Positions 49,791-58,529 of a stretch of DNA of 64,000 bases are shown piece by piece. The DNA is taken from NCBI RefSeq assembly GCF_003265345.1, contig NZ_QFWW01000006.1, positions 179,079 through 243,078 on the forward strand, in the 5' to 3' direction. The notes under the pieces are model-generated. The model searched no databases and was not told the origin of the DNA. It worked only from the letters and a program-made list of their open reading frames with translations. A program made the position numbers and the translations under genes. Each line of letters opens with the position of its first letter. Positions within the stretch are counted from its first letter, which is position 1. This DNA comes from Lentzea terrae. Lineage in GTDB: Bacteria; Actinomycetota; Actinomycetes; Mycobacteriales; Pseudonocardiaceae.

Positions 49791-51230
49791 CTACCCCGCC
49801 TGCAACGCCAGGAAGAGGTCCACGCGCGCCTCGAACTCGGCGAGGTCCACGCCGAGCAGCTCCTCCACCCGGCCCACCCGGTACCGCAACGTGTTCACGT
49901 GGACGTGCAGCTTCTGAGCCGCCGCCGTCCACGACCCGGAGCAGTCCAGGAACACCTTCAACGTCCCCACGAGATCCGAACCGTGCTCGGCGTCGTAGTC
50001 GAGCACCGGGCCGAGCAACCGTCGTCGCAACGACGTCCGCAGCTCCTCCGGCACACCCGCGAGCAGCAGCTGGTGCAGCGCGATCTCCTCGCCTGCCACC
50101 ACACACGTGCGGCCACCACGCCGTTCGCCAAGCCTGCGCGCGTGTGCGGCCTCCTCCGCAGCGCCACGCAGTCCGCGCCACTCGACCGGCGAGCTGATGC
50201 CGACCAGCACCCGCGCCGAGCCGAGGCCCGGCTCCATCACCCGGATCGCCTCGCGCACGTCGTCCGGCACCGAGTCGTCGGACCGGGCGACCGCGTACAC
50301 GGTGTCGCCGACGGGCGTCACCAAAGCGTGGGGCAGCGTCTCCTCGAGCACCGCGGCCGCCAGATCGGTCCGCTGGTCGGAGGTGACCGCGCTGATCACC
50401 CGGAGCCGCGCGTTCTCCAGCCCTGCCGCCGCCAGCCGCGACTCCACGTCGGCGGACCCGCTCAACACCGCGGCCACCAACGGCGCGGCGGTCCGGTTCT
50501 CGATCTGCCTGCCCTGTGCCTGCCGGAGCCGTTCCAACGCCACGAGTGACGCCAGCTCGGCAGCGGCCTCTTGCTGCGGATCCCCGCCCACGACGAGGAT
50601 CCAGCTGGTGAGCCGGTTGCCGCCGCGTTCGGACACGGGCACGAGGGTCATCCCCCGGACGGTGCGGGGCAGCCGGTCGGCCTGCAGGAACTCCTTCACG
50701 AGCGACACCCGGTCGGGCAGCTCGCCGCCGGCCACGACGCGGCCGGTCGTCGACAGCACCCAGCACGGCGCGCTCAGCTCGTGCCCGCCCGCGAGCAACA
50801 ACGCGGGCAGCCCGGCGCCCTCGGCGACGACGTTGAGCAGCCGCCGGTGTCTGGACAGCCCCACCAGTTCCATCGAGACGCGCTCGGTGATCGTCGCGAA
50901 CGACAGGTCGACCGGCACCTCCAGCAGCGGCACGTGGTGGCGCTCGCAGGCGTCGACGAGGTCAGTCGGCAGCGCGTGGTTCTCGGTCTCGGAGGCGGCC
51001 AGCCCGGCGACGCGGGCCGAGGCCAGCGAGCGGACGAACGTCTCCGAGTCCTGCGGGCCGTGGTGCCAGAGCAGGCCGGACAGCACGAGCTCCCCGCCGG
51101 AGAGATACCGGCTGGGGTCGGGCAGCTCCGTTCCGTACACACGGGTGACCGTGCGGTCGAGCTGGTCCTCACCGGTGTGCAGGCTCAGGCGCAGTTCCGG
51201 CATCTGCAGCAACGTCCGCAACAGCAACAT
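49791..51230 (-). CDS. pucR: PucR-family purine-catabolism regulator
   Basis: 479 residues. The N-terminal PucR domain (1 to about 125) includes MLLLRTLLQMPELRLSLHTG, DPSRYLSGGELVLSGLLWHH and VPLLEVPVDLSFATITERVS. A GGDEF-like central region follows, then the C-terminal HTH_30 (about 415-475, VFLDCSGSWTAAAQKLHVHV and NTLRYRVGRVEELLGVDL). PucR proteins control purine catabolic genes in response to ureides or nitrogen status. The gene is divergent from the purine operon across 139 bases, the expected control region. Confidence 0.93.
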   Translation of the reverse strand: MLLLRTLLQMPELRLSLHTGEDQLDRTVTRVYGTELPDPSRYLSGGELVLSGLLWHHGPQDSETFVRSLASARVAGLAASETENHALPTDLVDACERHHVPLLEVPVDLSFATITERVSMELVGLSRHRRLLNVVAEGAGLPALLLAGGHELSAPCWVLSTTGRVVAGGELPDRVSLVKEFLQADRLPRTVRGMTLVPVSERGGNRLTSWILVVGGDPQQEAAAELASLVALERLRQAQGRQIENRTAAPLVAAVLSGSADVESRLAAAGLENARLRVISAVTSDQRTDLAAAVLEETLPHALVTPVGDTVYAVARSDDSVPDDVREAIRVMEPGLGSARVLVGISSPVEWRGLRGAAEEAAHARRLGERRGGRTCVVAGEEIALHQLLLAGVPEELRTSLRRRLLGPVLDYDAEHGSDLVGTLKVFLDCSGSWTAAAQKLHVHVNTLRYRVGRVEELLGVDLAEFEARVDLFLALQAG

Positions 51231-51255
51231 GACAGGTCACTTTCGTCCATTCGTG

Positions 51256-51273
51256 TTTGTAGGAAAGCACAAA
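51256..51273. promoter_or_regulatory. Weak inverted repeat in the pucR-uraH divergent promoter
   Basis: TTTGT (51256-51260) and ACAAA (51269-51273) with 8 bases between, inside the only intergenic region (51231-51369) that can control both pucR and the purine operon. It does not match a PucR box I know, so position is the main support. Confidence 0.3.
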
Positions 51274-51369
51274 TTCGTTACGTGTAGGAGCCTGCTGATT
51301 CATGCGTCCCGCCGTAGAGGTACGGACCTGTGGCTATGTGTACTGGCTCACAACCAGATGGGAGGGCGA

Positions 51370-51672
51370 GTGACGATCTCCACGCACGTGCTGGACGCGG
51401 CACGCGGCAGGCCGTTCGCGGGCATCACCGTGTCGCTGCAGCGCCGCGACGGGACCGAGGTGAGTTCCGCTGAGACGAACGCCGATGGCCGGATCACCGG
51501 ATGGGGTGATGGTCTGGAAGCCGGGGTGTACCGGCTCGTGTTCGACACGTCGGAGGCGGCGCCGTTCTTCCCCGAGGTCGTGCTCACGTTCGACTACTCC
51601 GATCCGGCGCAGCACTACCACGTGCCGCTGTTGCTCTCGCCGTTCGCCTACTCCACCTACCGAGGTAGCTGA
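51370..51672 (+). CDS. uraH: 5-hydroxyisourate hydrolase (transthyretin-like)
   Basis: 100 residues from the GTG at 51370 with GGAGGG about 4 bases upstream. Family motifs: an N-terminal VTISTHVLDAARGRPFAGIT (active-site His), VYRLVFDTSEAAPFFPEVVL, HYHVPLLLSPFAYSTYRGS with the C-terminal YRGS hallmark. It hydrolyses 5-hydroxyisourate, the product of urate oxidase. No uricase or OHCU decarboxylase is in the window, so these must lie elsewhere. The next gene starts 2 bases after its stop. Confidence 0.95.
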   Translation: MTISTHVLDAARGRPFAGITVSLQRRDGTEVSSAETNADGRITGWGDGLEAGVYRLVFDTSEAAPFFPEVVLTFDYSDPAQHYHVPLLLSPFAYSTYRGS

Positions 51673-51674
51673 CG

Positions 51675-52535
51675 ATGGACTTCCTTCGACCGGAAACGCT
51701 TGCGGAGGCGTTGGAGCTGAAGGCCTCCCGGCCGGACGCCGTGCCGATCGCCGGCGGCACGGACGTGATGGTGGAGCTCAACTACGACCACCGCCGCCCG
51801 GCCGCGTTGCTGGACCTCACCCGGATCCCTGAACTGGGTGAGTGGTCCGACGGGCTGCGGATCGGCGCGGGTGTGCCGTACGTGCGGATCATCGACGAGC
51901 TGGGTGCCCAGCTGCCGGGCCTGGCCATGGCCTCGCGCACGGTCGGGTCGCCGCAGATCCGCAACCGCGGCACGGTCGGCGGCAACCTCGGCGCGGCCTC
52001 CCCCGCGGGAGACACGCACCCGGTGCTGCTGGCGTCCGACGCGGTCATCGAGGTGGCCTCCGTGCGCGGGACCAGGATGATCCCGGCTGCTGAGTTCTAC
52101 GTCGGCGTGAAGCGGAACGCCCTGGAGCCGGACGAACTGATCGTGGCGGTGCACCTGGCGCCTGCCAAGGGGCCACAACAGTTCTCGAAGGTCGGCACGC
52201 GCAACGCGATGGTGATCGCGGTGTGCTCGTTCGCGATCTCGCTGTTCCCGGCGGAGAAGCGGGTGGGCGCGGCCGTCGGGTCCGCCGCGCCGACTCCCCG
52301 GCGCGCTCACGAGGCCGAGCAGTTCCTGGCTTCTGAGCTGGACTTCTCGTCGCCGAAGCCGTTGCTGGACTCGGTGAAGCGCGAGTTCGGCGAGCTGGTC
52401 TCGCTCGCCGCCTCGCCGATCGACGACGTGCGCGGATCGGCGGCGTATCGCAAGCACGCCTTGGCAGTGATGGCTCGCAGGACGCTCGGCTGGGCCTGGC
52501 AGGAACTTCTGGATGGGGAGCAGCAATGCGCGTGA
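51675..52535 (+). CDS. Xanthine dehydrogenase, FAD-binding subunit
   Basis: 286 residues, CoxM/PucC-type FAD domain. MDFLRPETLAEALELKASRP and the FAD loops VPIAGGTDVMVELNYDHRRP (about 23-42) and RNRGTVGGNLGAASPAGDTH (about 97-116) are clear; a CO_deh_flav_C domain follows (FSKVGTRNAMVIAVCSFAIS). It passes electrons from the Fe-S subunit to NAD+ or oxygen. It overlaps the next subunit by 10 bases. Confidence 0.94.
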   Translation: MDFLRPETLAEALELKASRPDAVPIAGGTDVMVELNYDHRRPAALLDLTRIPELGEWSDGLRIGAGVPYVRIIDELGAQLPGLAMASRTVGSPQIRNRGTVGGNLGAASPAGDTHPVLLASDAVIEVASVRGTRMIPAAEFYVGVKRNALEPDELIVAVHLAPAKGPQQFSKVGTRNAMVIAVCSFAISLFPAEKRVGAAVGSAAPTPRRAHEAEQFLASELDFSSPKPLLDSVKREFGELVSLAASPIDDVRGSAAYRKHALAVMARRTLGWAWQELLDGEQQCA

Positions 52536-52987
52536 ACGTGACGGTCAACGGCGAGCAGCGCCAGGCTGACGACGTGTGGGAAGGCGAGTCGCTGCTGTTC
52601 ATGCTGCGCGAGCGGCTCGGGCTGCCCGGCTCGAAGAACGCCTGCGAGCAGGGCGAGTGCGGCTCCTGCACGGTCTACCTGGACGACGTGCCGGTGTGCG
52701 CGTGCCTGGTCGCGGCCGGTCAGGCGCAGGACCGTTCCGTGCGGACGGTCGAAGGGCTGGCTCAGGGCGATCAGCTCGATCCGGTGCAGGAAGCGTTCGT
52801 CGAGGCGGGCGCGGTGCAGTGCGGGTTCTGCACGCCCGGTCTCGTGGTCGCGGCGCACGACCTGCTGGACCGCGTGCCGTCGCCGTCCGACCCGGAGATC
52901 CGCGAGGCGCTCGCCGGAAACCTGTGCCGCTGCACGGGTTACGAGAAGATCCTGGACGCCGTGCGATTGGCGGCGGCGCGCCGATGA
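52526..52987 (+). CDS. Xanthine dehydrogenase, 2Fe-2S subunit
   Basis: 153 residues from the ATG at 52526 (GGGGAG 5 bases upstream). Two [2Fe-2S] clusters: plant-type CEQGECGSCTVYLDD with a later Cys in VCACLVAAG, and the C-terminal pair CGFCTPG plus NLCRCTGYEKI. Length is typical of CoxS/PucE-type subunits. It transfers electrons between the molybdenum and FAD subunits. Its stop overlaps the next start (ATGA). Confidence 0.95.
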   Translation: MRVNVTVNGEQRQADDVWEGESLLFMLRERLGLPGSKNACEQGECGSCTVYLDDVPVCACLVAAGQAQDRSVRTVEGLAQGDQLDPVQEAFVEAGAVQCGFCTPGLVVAAHDLLDRVPSPSDPEIREALAGNLCRCTGYEKILDAVRLAAARR

Positions 52988-54336
52988 TCGTTCTCGACCG
53001 CTGTGCGGTGTCCACTGTAGATTCGGCCGGGACCGAGCACGCGTCCGGTCACGTTGTCGTCGCTGATGGCCGGATTCAGTCCGTCGGCTCGGGTCCGGCG
53101 CCTCGGCCGTACGAGTCGCACACCTACGTCGACGCGTCGTCGTGCCTGGTCACGCCCGGCCTGATCAACACCCACCACCACCTGTACCAGTGGGCGACGC
53201 GGGGGCTGGCACAGGACGCGACCCTGTTCGAGTGGCTGACCACGCTTTACCCGGTGTGGCGCGGGCTCGACGACACGGTCACGCACGCGGCGGCGTCCGC
53301 CGGGCTGGCCAAGCTGGCCTTGACGGGCTGCACGTTGGCTGCGGATCACCACTACGTCTTCCCGTCTGGTGGCGGCGACGTGTTCAACGCGCTGGTGTCG
53401 GCCGGGCGCCGGATCGGGATCCGGCTGGAGGCGATCCGCGGGTCGATGGACCGCGGCGAGTCGCAGGGCGGGCTGCCGCCGGACAACCTGGTCGAGGACA
53501 CCGAGGCCGCGTTGATCGCGACCGAGCAGGCGATCGGTGACTACCACTCGACGGCTGATGACGCGCTCGTGCGCGTCGCCGTTGGGCCTTGTTCGCCGTT
53601 CTCGGTGTCGCGCGAGCTGATGACCGGGGCTGCGTCTTTGGCGCGCCGTCATGGCGTTCGGCTGCACACGCATCTGGCCGAGACGCTGGACGAGGAAGAG
53701 CAGTGCCTGGCGGAGAACGGTTGCACGCCGACCGAGTACGCCGAGCAGCTCGGCTGGCTGGGTTCGGACGTGTGGCTCGCACACACCGTCCACCTGTCTT
53801 CTGACGCCGTGAAGCGGCTCGGGGCGACCTCCACCGGTTCCGCGCACTGCCCGACGTCCAACGGGCGGCTGGGCACCGGGATCGCGCCCGTGCGCGACCT
53901 GCTGGACGCCGGTGCGCCGGTCGGGCTCGGCGTCGACGGTGCCGCGTCCAATGAGGACGGTGGACTGGTCGTCGAGCTGCGTGCGGCGTTGCACCAGGCG
54001 CGGCAGCGGGGCGGGCCGCGAGCGTTGGACGTCCGGCAGGCGTTGTGGATGGCCACGATGGGTGGCGCGCGGTGCCTGGGCCGGGACGACTCGCTGGGCT
54101 CGATCGAGCCGGGCAAGGTCGCGGACCTGGCCGTGTGGGATCTGTCCGGAATGGACTACGCGGGTATCGCGGACCCGGTGGCGGCATTGGTTCTGGGCAC
54201 GCCGCCGCCGTTGAAACTTTTGGTCGTGGGCGGTCAGGTCGTCGTGCGGGACGGGGTTCTGCAGACGGCGTCGACCGACGAGCTGGCGCGTGACCTCTCG
54301 TCCGCCAGCGCGAAGCTTCAGGAGGCAGCGCGATGA
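52984..54336 (+). CDS. 8-oxoguanine deaminase (AtzB/TrzN-like amidohydrolase)
   Basis: 450 residues from the ATG at 52984, overlapping the Fe-S subunit stop. Mononuclear-metal amidohydrolase: LVTPGLINTHHHLYQWATRG (HxH, about 57-67), the conserved ALTGCTLAADHHYVFPSG, VRLHTHLAETLDEEEQ, VWLAHTVHLS and GLGVDGAASNEDGG (metal Asp). These match 8-oxoguanine deaminase, which converts 8-oxoguanine to urate, bypassing xanthine dehydrogenase. It is encoded between the Fe-S and Mo subunits of that enzyme, an unusual but metabolically sensible position. Confidence 0.9.
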   Translation: MIVLDRCAVSTVDSAGTEHASGHVVVADGRIQSVGSGPAPRPYESHTYVDASSCLVTPGLINTHHHLYQWATRGLAQDATLFEWLTTLYPVWRGLDDTVTHAAASAGLAKLALTGCTLAADHHYVFPSGGGDVFNALVSAGRRIGIRLEAIRGSMDRGESQGGLPPDNLVEDTEAALIATEQAIGDYHSTADDALVRVAVGPCSPFSVSRELMTGAASLARRHGVRLHTHLAETLDEEEQCLAENGCTPTEYAEQLGWLGSDVWLAHTVHLSSDAVKRLGATSTGSAHCPTSNGRLGTGIAPVRDLLDAGAPVGLGVDGAASNEDGGLVVELRAALHQARQRGGPRALDVRQALWMATMGGARCLGRDDSLGSIEPGKVADLAVWDLSGMDYAGIADPVAALVLGTPPPLKLLVVGGQVVVRDGVLQTASTDELARDLSSASAKLQEAAR

Positions 54337-56519
54337 CCCTCACTCCCGCCGAACTCACCTCCGCGGTGTCGGGTGGCATCGGGACGTCGCCGCAGCGCCC
54401 AGACGGCAACCTGAAGGTGCGCGGCGAGTTCGCTTACGCGTCCGACCTGTGGCACGAGGACATGATCTGGGGCGCTACTTTGCGCTCACCGCACCCGTAT
54501 GCGCGGATCGTGTCGGTCGACCTGACCGAGGCGCTGAAGGTTCCTGGTGTGTACGCGGTGCTGACGCACTCGGACGTACCCGGTCGCAACCTGTACGGGT
54601 TGGAGCACAAGGACCAGCCGGTGCTCGCCGTGGACGTCGTGCGCTACCAGGGCGAGCCGATCGCGCTGGTCGGTGCCGACCACCCGGAGACCGCGCTGCG
54701 GGCGATGAAGAAGATCGCCGTGGTCTACGACGTGCTGGAACCAGTCGTGGACATGGAAACCGCGGTGGACGACACCCCTTTGCACCCCGGCGGGAATCTG
54801 GTGCGGCACGTCCCGATCCGCCGTGGTTCGCAGGACATCACGGCCGACGTCGTGGTCACCGGCCGGTACGAGGTCGGCATGCAGGACCAGGCGTTCCTCG
54901 GTCCGGAGTCCGGCCTGGCGGTGCCGGCCACCGACGGTTCGGTCGATCTCTACATCGCGACGCAGTGGCTGCACGTCGACCGCGACCAGGTGGCTTCCGC
55001 GCTGGGGTTGCCGGTCGAGAAAGTGCGGCTGACGCTGTCCGGCGTCGGCGGTGCGTTCGGTGGCCGGGAAGACCTGTCGATGCAGGTGCACGCGTGCCTG
55101 CTGGCTCTGCACACCGGCAAGCCCGTGAAGATGGTCTACAACCGGGAAGAGTCGTTCTACGGGCACGTGCACCGGCACCCGGCGGTGCTCTACTACGAGC
55201 ACGGCGCCGACCACACCGGCAAGCTGGTCTACGTCCGCACGCGGATGTACCTGGACGGCGGTGCCTACGCCTCCTCGACGCCGGCTGTCGTGGCCAACGC
55301 GGCGACTCTGGGCGTTGGGCCGTACGAGGTCGACAACGTGACCGTCGATGCTTACGGCGTCTACACGAACAACCCGCCGTGCGGTGCGATGCGCGGATTC
55401 GGTGCGGTGCAGGCAGGTTTCGCCTACGAGTCCCAAATGGACAAGCTGGCCGAGGCTCTCGGGATGTCTCCGGTCGACGTGCGGGTGCGCAACGCGATGA
55501 CCGAGGGTTCTGTCATGCCAACGGGTCAGGTGGTCGACTCGGCCGCGCCCGTCGCCCAGCTGCTGAAGCTGGTGCAGGACAAGCCGTTGCCGGCCGGTAC
55601 GTCGACCGACATCCGTGAGCTGCCCGGCGGCGTGTCCAACACGACGCACGGCGAGGGTGTGGTGCGCGGCGTCGGTTACGCCGTCGGCATCAAGAACATC
55701 TGCTTCTCCGAGGGCTACGACGACTACTCGACCGCTCGCGTGCGGGTCTCGATGGTGCAGAACGAGTTGGCAGCTGCCGTGCACACCGCCGCGTGCGAGG
55801 TCGGCCAGGGCCTGGTGACGATCATGCAGCAGATCGTGCGGACCGAGCTGGGCATCGAGCGGGTGACCGTGCTGCCGATGGACACGACGATCGGCAACGG
55901 CGGTTCCACCTCGGCATCGCGCCAGACCTATGTCACCGGTGGCGCCGTGAAGGCCGCCTGTGCGTTGGTGCGCGACAAGTTGGCCGGCCGCACCGACATC
56001 GGCGACGAGGTGATCGACGAGACCACCGAGTGGCGGCACCGCGCAACCGAGGCGCTCGATCCCGAGACCGGACAAGGCAATGCGCACGTCCAGTACGGCT
56101 TCGCCGCGCACCGTGCGGTGGTCGACGTGGACGTTGATCTCGGCCTTGTGCGCGTGGTGGCGTTGGACTGCGCGCAGGACGTGGGCCGTGCGCTGAACCC
56201 GCAGGCCGTGCTGGGCCAAATCCAGGGCGGGTCCGCCCAGGGCCTCGGCCTCGCGGTGATGGAGGAGATCCAGACCTCCGGCGGCAAGGTGCGCAACCCG
56301 TCCTTCACCGACTACCTGATTCCCACCGTGCTCGACATGCCGCCGATGAGCATCGACGTGCTCGAGCTCGCCGATCCCCATGCCCCGTACGGCATTCGCG
56401 GCGTCGGCGAACCGCCCACCATCTCGTCGACCCCGGCGATCGTGGCGGCGATCCGCGCGGCGACCGGCCTGGCGCTCACCCGCGTCCCGGTCCGCCCGGA
56501 ACACCTCACCGGTACCTGA
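54333..56519 (+). CDS. Xanthine dehydrogenase, molybdopterin-binding subunit
   Basis: 728 residues. Aldehyde oxidase/xanthine dehydrogenase a/b hammerhead (GEFAYASDLWHEDMIWGATL), then the Mo-binding domain with GVGGAFGGREDLSM, CGAMRGFGAVQAGFAYESQM, GNGGSTSASRQTYVTGGAVK and the catalytic Glu in YGIRGVGEPPTISSTPAIVA at the C-terminus. It hydroxylates hypoxanthine/xanthine to urate. The start overlaps the deaminase stop by 4 bases. Confidence 0.95.
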   Translation: MTLTPAELTSAVSGGIGTSPQRPDGNLKVRGEFAYASDLWHEDMIWGATLRSPHPYARIVSVDLTEALKVPGVYAVLTHSDVPGRNLYGLEHKDQPVLAVDVVRYQGEPIALVGADHPETALRAMKKIAVVYDVLEPVVDMETAVDDTPLHPGGNLVRHVPIRRGSQDITADVVVTGRYEVGMQDQAFLGPESGLAVPATDGSVDLYIATQWLHVDRDQVASALGLPVEKVRLTLSGVGGAFGGREDLSMQVHACLLALHTGKPVKMVYNREESFYGHVHRHPAVLYYEHGADHTGKLVYVRTRMYLDGGAYASSTPAVVANAATLGVGPYEVDNVTVDAYGVYTNNPPCGAMRGFGAVQAGFAYESQMDKLAEALGMSPVDVRVRNAMTEGSVMPTGQVVDSAAPVAQLLKLVQDKPLPAGTSTDIRELPGGVSNTTHGEGVVRGVGYAVGIKNICFSEGYDDYSTARVRVSMVQNELAAAVHTAACEVGQGLVTIMQQIVRTELGIERVTVLPMDTTIGNGGSTSASRQTYVTGGAVKAACALVRDKLAGRTDIGDEVIDETTEWRHRATEALDPETGQGNAHVQYGFAAHRAVVDVDVDLGLVRVVALDCAQDVGRALNPQAVLGQIQGGSAQGLGLAVMEEIQTSGGKVRNPSFTDYLIPTVLDMPPMSIDVLELADPHAPYGIRGVGEPPTISSTPAIVAAIRAATGLALTRVPVRPEHLTGT

Positions 56520-56539
56520 TCGTTTTGGAGTCTCCTGCT

Positions 56540-57001
56540 GTGAACGCACATCTGCTCGCCACCATCGACCTGGCCACCCGCAACGTGGCTTCTGGCGGCG
56601 GTCCGTTCGGCGCGATGATCGTCCGTGATGGGGCGGTCATCGCCACCGGCGTCAACCAAGTGACGCCGACGCTCGACCCCACCGCGCACGCCGAAGTGGT
56701 CGCCATCCGCGCGGCCTGCCAGGCGCTAGGTGACTTCAAGTTGACCGGCTGCACGCTGATCTCGTCGTGCGAGCCGTGTCCCCTGTGCCTGTCCGCCGCG
56801 CTCTGGGCGCGGGTGGACAGGGTCGTCTACGCCGCCGACCGCCACGACGCGGCCGCAGCCGGGTTCGACGACCGCGAGTTCTACGAGTTGTTCAGCAAGT
56901 CCCGTTCCGAGTGGGACCTGCCCGTGCACCAGATCTCCACAGGCGAGGACAACGCCCCGTTCACCGCGTGGATGTCGCTCGCCACCCGTATCGATTACTG
57001 A
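56540..57001 (+). CDS. guaD: Guanine deaminase (CDA-fold, GuaD type)
   Basis: 153 residues from the GTG at 56540 (GGAG 9 bases upstream). The zinc motif of the cytidine-deaminase fold is complete: PTAHAEVVAIRAACQAL (HAE) and SSCEPCPLCLSAALWARVDR (PCxxC). The C-terminal segment FYELFSKSRSEWDLPVHQIS resembles Bacillus GuaD, in which the C-terminus covers a neighbouring subunit's active site. It makes xanthine from guanine, feeding the dehydrogenase encoded upstream. Confidence 0.9.
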   Translation: MNAHLLATIDLATRNVASGGGPFGAMIVRDGAVIATGVNQVTPTLDPTAHAEVVAIRAACQALGDFKLTGCTLISSCEPCPLCLSAALWARVDRVVYAADRHDAAAAGFDDREFYELFSKSRSEWDLPVHQISTGEDNAPFTAWMSLATRIDY

Positions 57002-57046
57002 CGGCCACAAGCCTGTCTAGCTGACCGGAGCTTGCATTTGCTTAAA

Positions 57047-57082
57047 CGCGTTCCGGCGTAGGAACGCGCCCACCGGCATGGG
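57047..57082 (+). promoter_or_regulatory. Two stem-loops in the permease leader
   Basis: CGCGTTCC-GGCGTA-GGAACGCG (57047-57068, 8 bp, 6-base loop) is followed at once by CCCA-CCGGCA-TGGG (57069-57082, 4 bp) and then the AAAGG site of the permease at 57098. They could be an attenuator, a translation-control element or the end of the guaD transcript. No named riboswitch class is recognised. Confidence 0.4.
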
Positions 57083-57097
57083 AAAGGCCGTCTGCCA

Positions 57098-58504
57098 ATG
57101 ACTCAGTTACGGAGCCGACAATCGACGTCGGTGCTCGACCAGTTCTTCCGCATCACCGAACGTGGCAGCTCTCTGGGCCGCGAAGTGCGGGGCGGTATCA
57201 CGACTTTCGTCGCGATGTCGTACATCGTGCTGCTGAACCCGTTGATCCTCGGTGCGTCCGCCGACATCACCGGCGCCAAGCTCACCATCGCTGAAATCAC
57301 CACGGCGACGGCGTTGGCCGCGGGTGTGATGACCGTCCTCATGGGACTGGTCGGCAACGCACCGCTGGCGATCGCCGCCGGTCTGGGCGTCAACGGCGTG
57401 GTGGCGTTCCAGATGGCGCCGACCATGACGTGGGCGCAGGCCTTCGGGTTGGTGGTGCTGGAAGGCGTGTGCATCGTGATCATGGCCGCCTCCGGCGTCC
57501 GTGAGCGGATCATCAACGCGATCCCCGAACCGTTGAAGATCGCGATCACGGTGGGCATCGGCCTCTACATCGCGTTGGTGGGCCTGGTCTCCGCGGGTTT
57601 CGTGACCCGCACGCCGGACGCGGTGGGCTCCACCGTTCCCGTGCGGATGGGCATTGACGGCCACCTGAGCGGCTGGCCGATCGTGATCTTCTGCCTGGGC
57701 CTGCTGCTGATGATCGTCCTGATGGCGCGCGGCGTGCCGGGCGCGGTCCTGATCAGCATCGTCGTCGCCACGGTGGTCGCCGTGATCGTGAACTCCGCGT
57801 TCGCGGTCAAGGGCTGGGGACTGGTCGAGCCCAAGCTGCCGTCGTCGGTGGTCGGCTCACCGGACTTCGGGTTGTTCGGCCGGGTGGACCTGTTCGGCGG
57901 TTTCGTCTCGGCCGGCGTGATCGCCGCGACGATCTTCCTGTTCACGTTGGTGTTGTCGGGCTTCTTCGACGCCATGGGCACGATCACGTCGGTGTCCGAC
58001 GAGGCGGGCCTGACCAGGGACGGCCGCGTCGAGGGCATGGGCAAGATCCTGATGGTCGACGGCGCCGGTGCGGTCGCCGGTGGCGTGACGGGTTCCGCCC
58101 CGAACACCGTGTTCCTCGAGTCGGCAGCGGGCGTTGGCGAAGGCGCCCGCACCGGTCTCGCGTCGGTGGTCACCGGCGGCCTGTTCCTGGTGGCACTGCT
58201 CTTCACCCCGCTGGCGGCCATCGTGCCCGCCCAGGCGGCGGCACCGGCCCTGGTGGTGATCGGCGGTCTGATGATGACGCAGATCCGCCGCATCCCGTGG
58301 CAGGACACCGACTTCACGATCCCGGTGTTCCTGACCGTGGCGATCATCCCGTTCACCTACTCGATCACCAACGGCATCGGTGCCGGCCTCGTGTCCTACG
58401 TGGTGCTGCGCATCTGCAAGGGCCGGTGGCCGGGCTGGTTGATGACGGGCCTCGCCCTGATGTTCGCCGTGTACTTCGGCGTGGACCTGATCAGCGGCCA
58501 CTGA
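57098..58504 (+). CDS. AzgA/NCS2-type purine permease
   Basis: 468 residues, about 12-13 membrane segments. Family features: FFRITERGSSLGREVRGGIT at the N-terminus, TTFVAMSYIVLLNPLILGAS, AIAAGLGVNGVVAFQ, FFDAMGTITSVSDEAGL and GSAPNTVFLESAAGVGEGAR. AzgA-like permeases take up adenine, guanine and hypoxanthine with protons. Its place between guaD and xdhC fits import of purines for catabolism. Two stem-loops lie in the 96-base gap before it. Confidence 0.93.
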   Translation: MTQLRSRQSTSVLDQFFRITERGSSLGREVRGGITTFVAMSYIVLLNPLILGASADITGAKLTIAEITTATALAAGVMTVLMGLVGNAPLAIAAGLGVNGVVAFQMAPTMTWAQAFGLVVLEGVCIVIMAASGVRERIINAIPEPLKIAITVGIGLYIALVGLVSAGFVTRTPDAVGSTVPVRMGIDGHLSGWPIVIFCLGLLLMIVLMARGVPGAVLISIVVATVVAVIVNSAFAVKGWGLVEPKLPSSVVGSPDFGLFGRVDLFGGFVSAGVIAATIFLFTLVLSGFFDAMGTITSVSDEAGLTRDGRVEGMGKILMVDGAGAVAGGVTGSAPNTVFLESAAGVGEGARTGLASVVTGGLFLVALLFTPLAAIVPAQAAAPALVVIGGLMMTQIRRIPWQDTDFTIPVFLTVAIIPFTYSITNGIGAGLVSYVVLRICKGRWPGWLMTGLALMFAVYFGVDLISGH

Positions 58505-58529
58505 TCACGTCCCCACGAGGAGGTTCTTC

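Noticed and set aside
57002-57097. Known purine, xanthine, guanidine or molybdenum-cofactor riboswitch
   Set aside because: The region is short and lacks the conserved cores of these classes; only generic stem-loops are visible.
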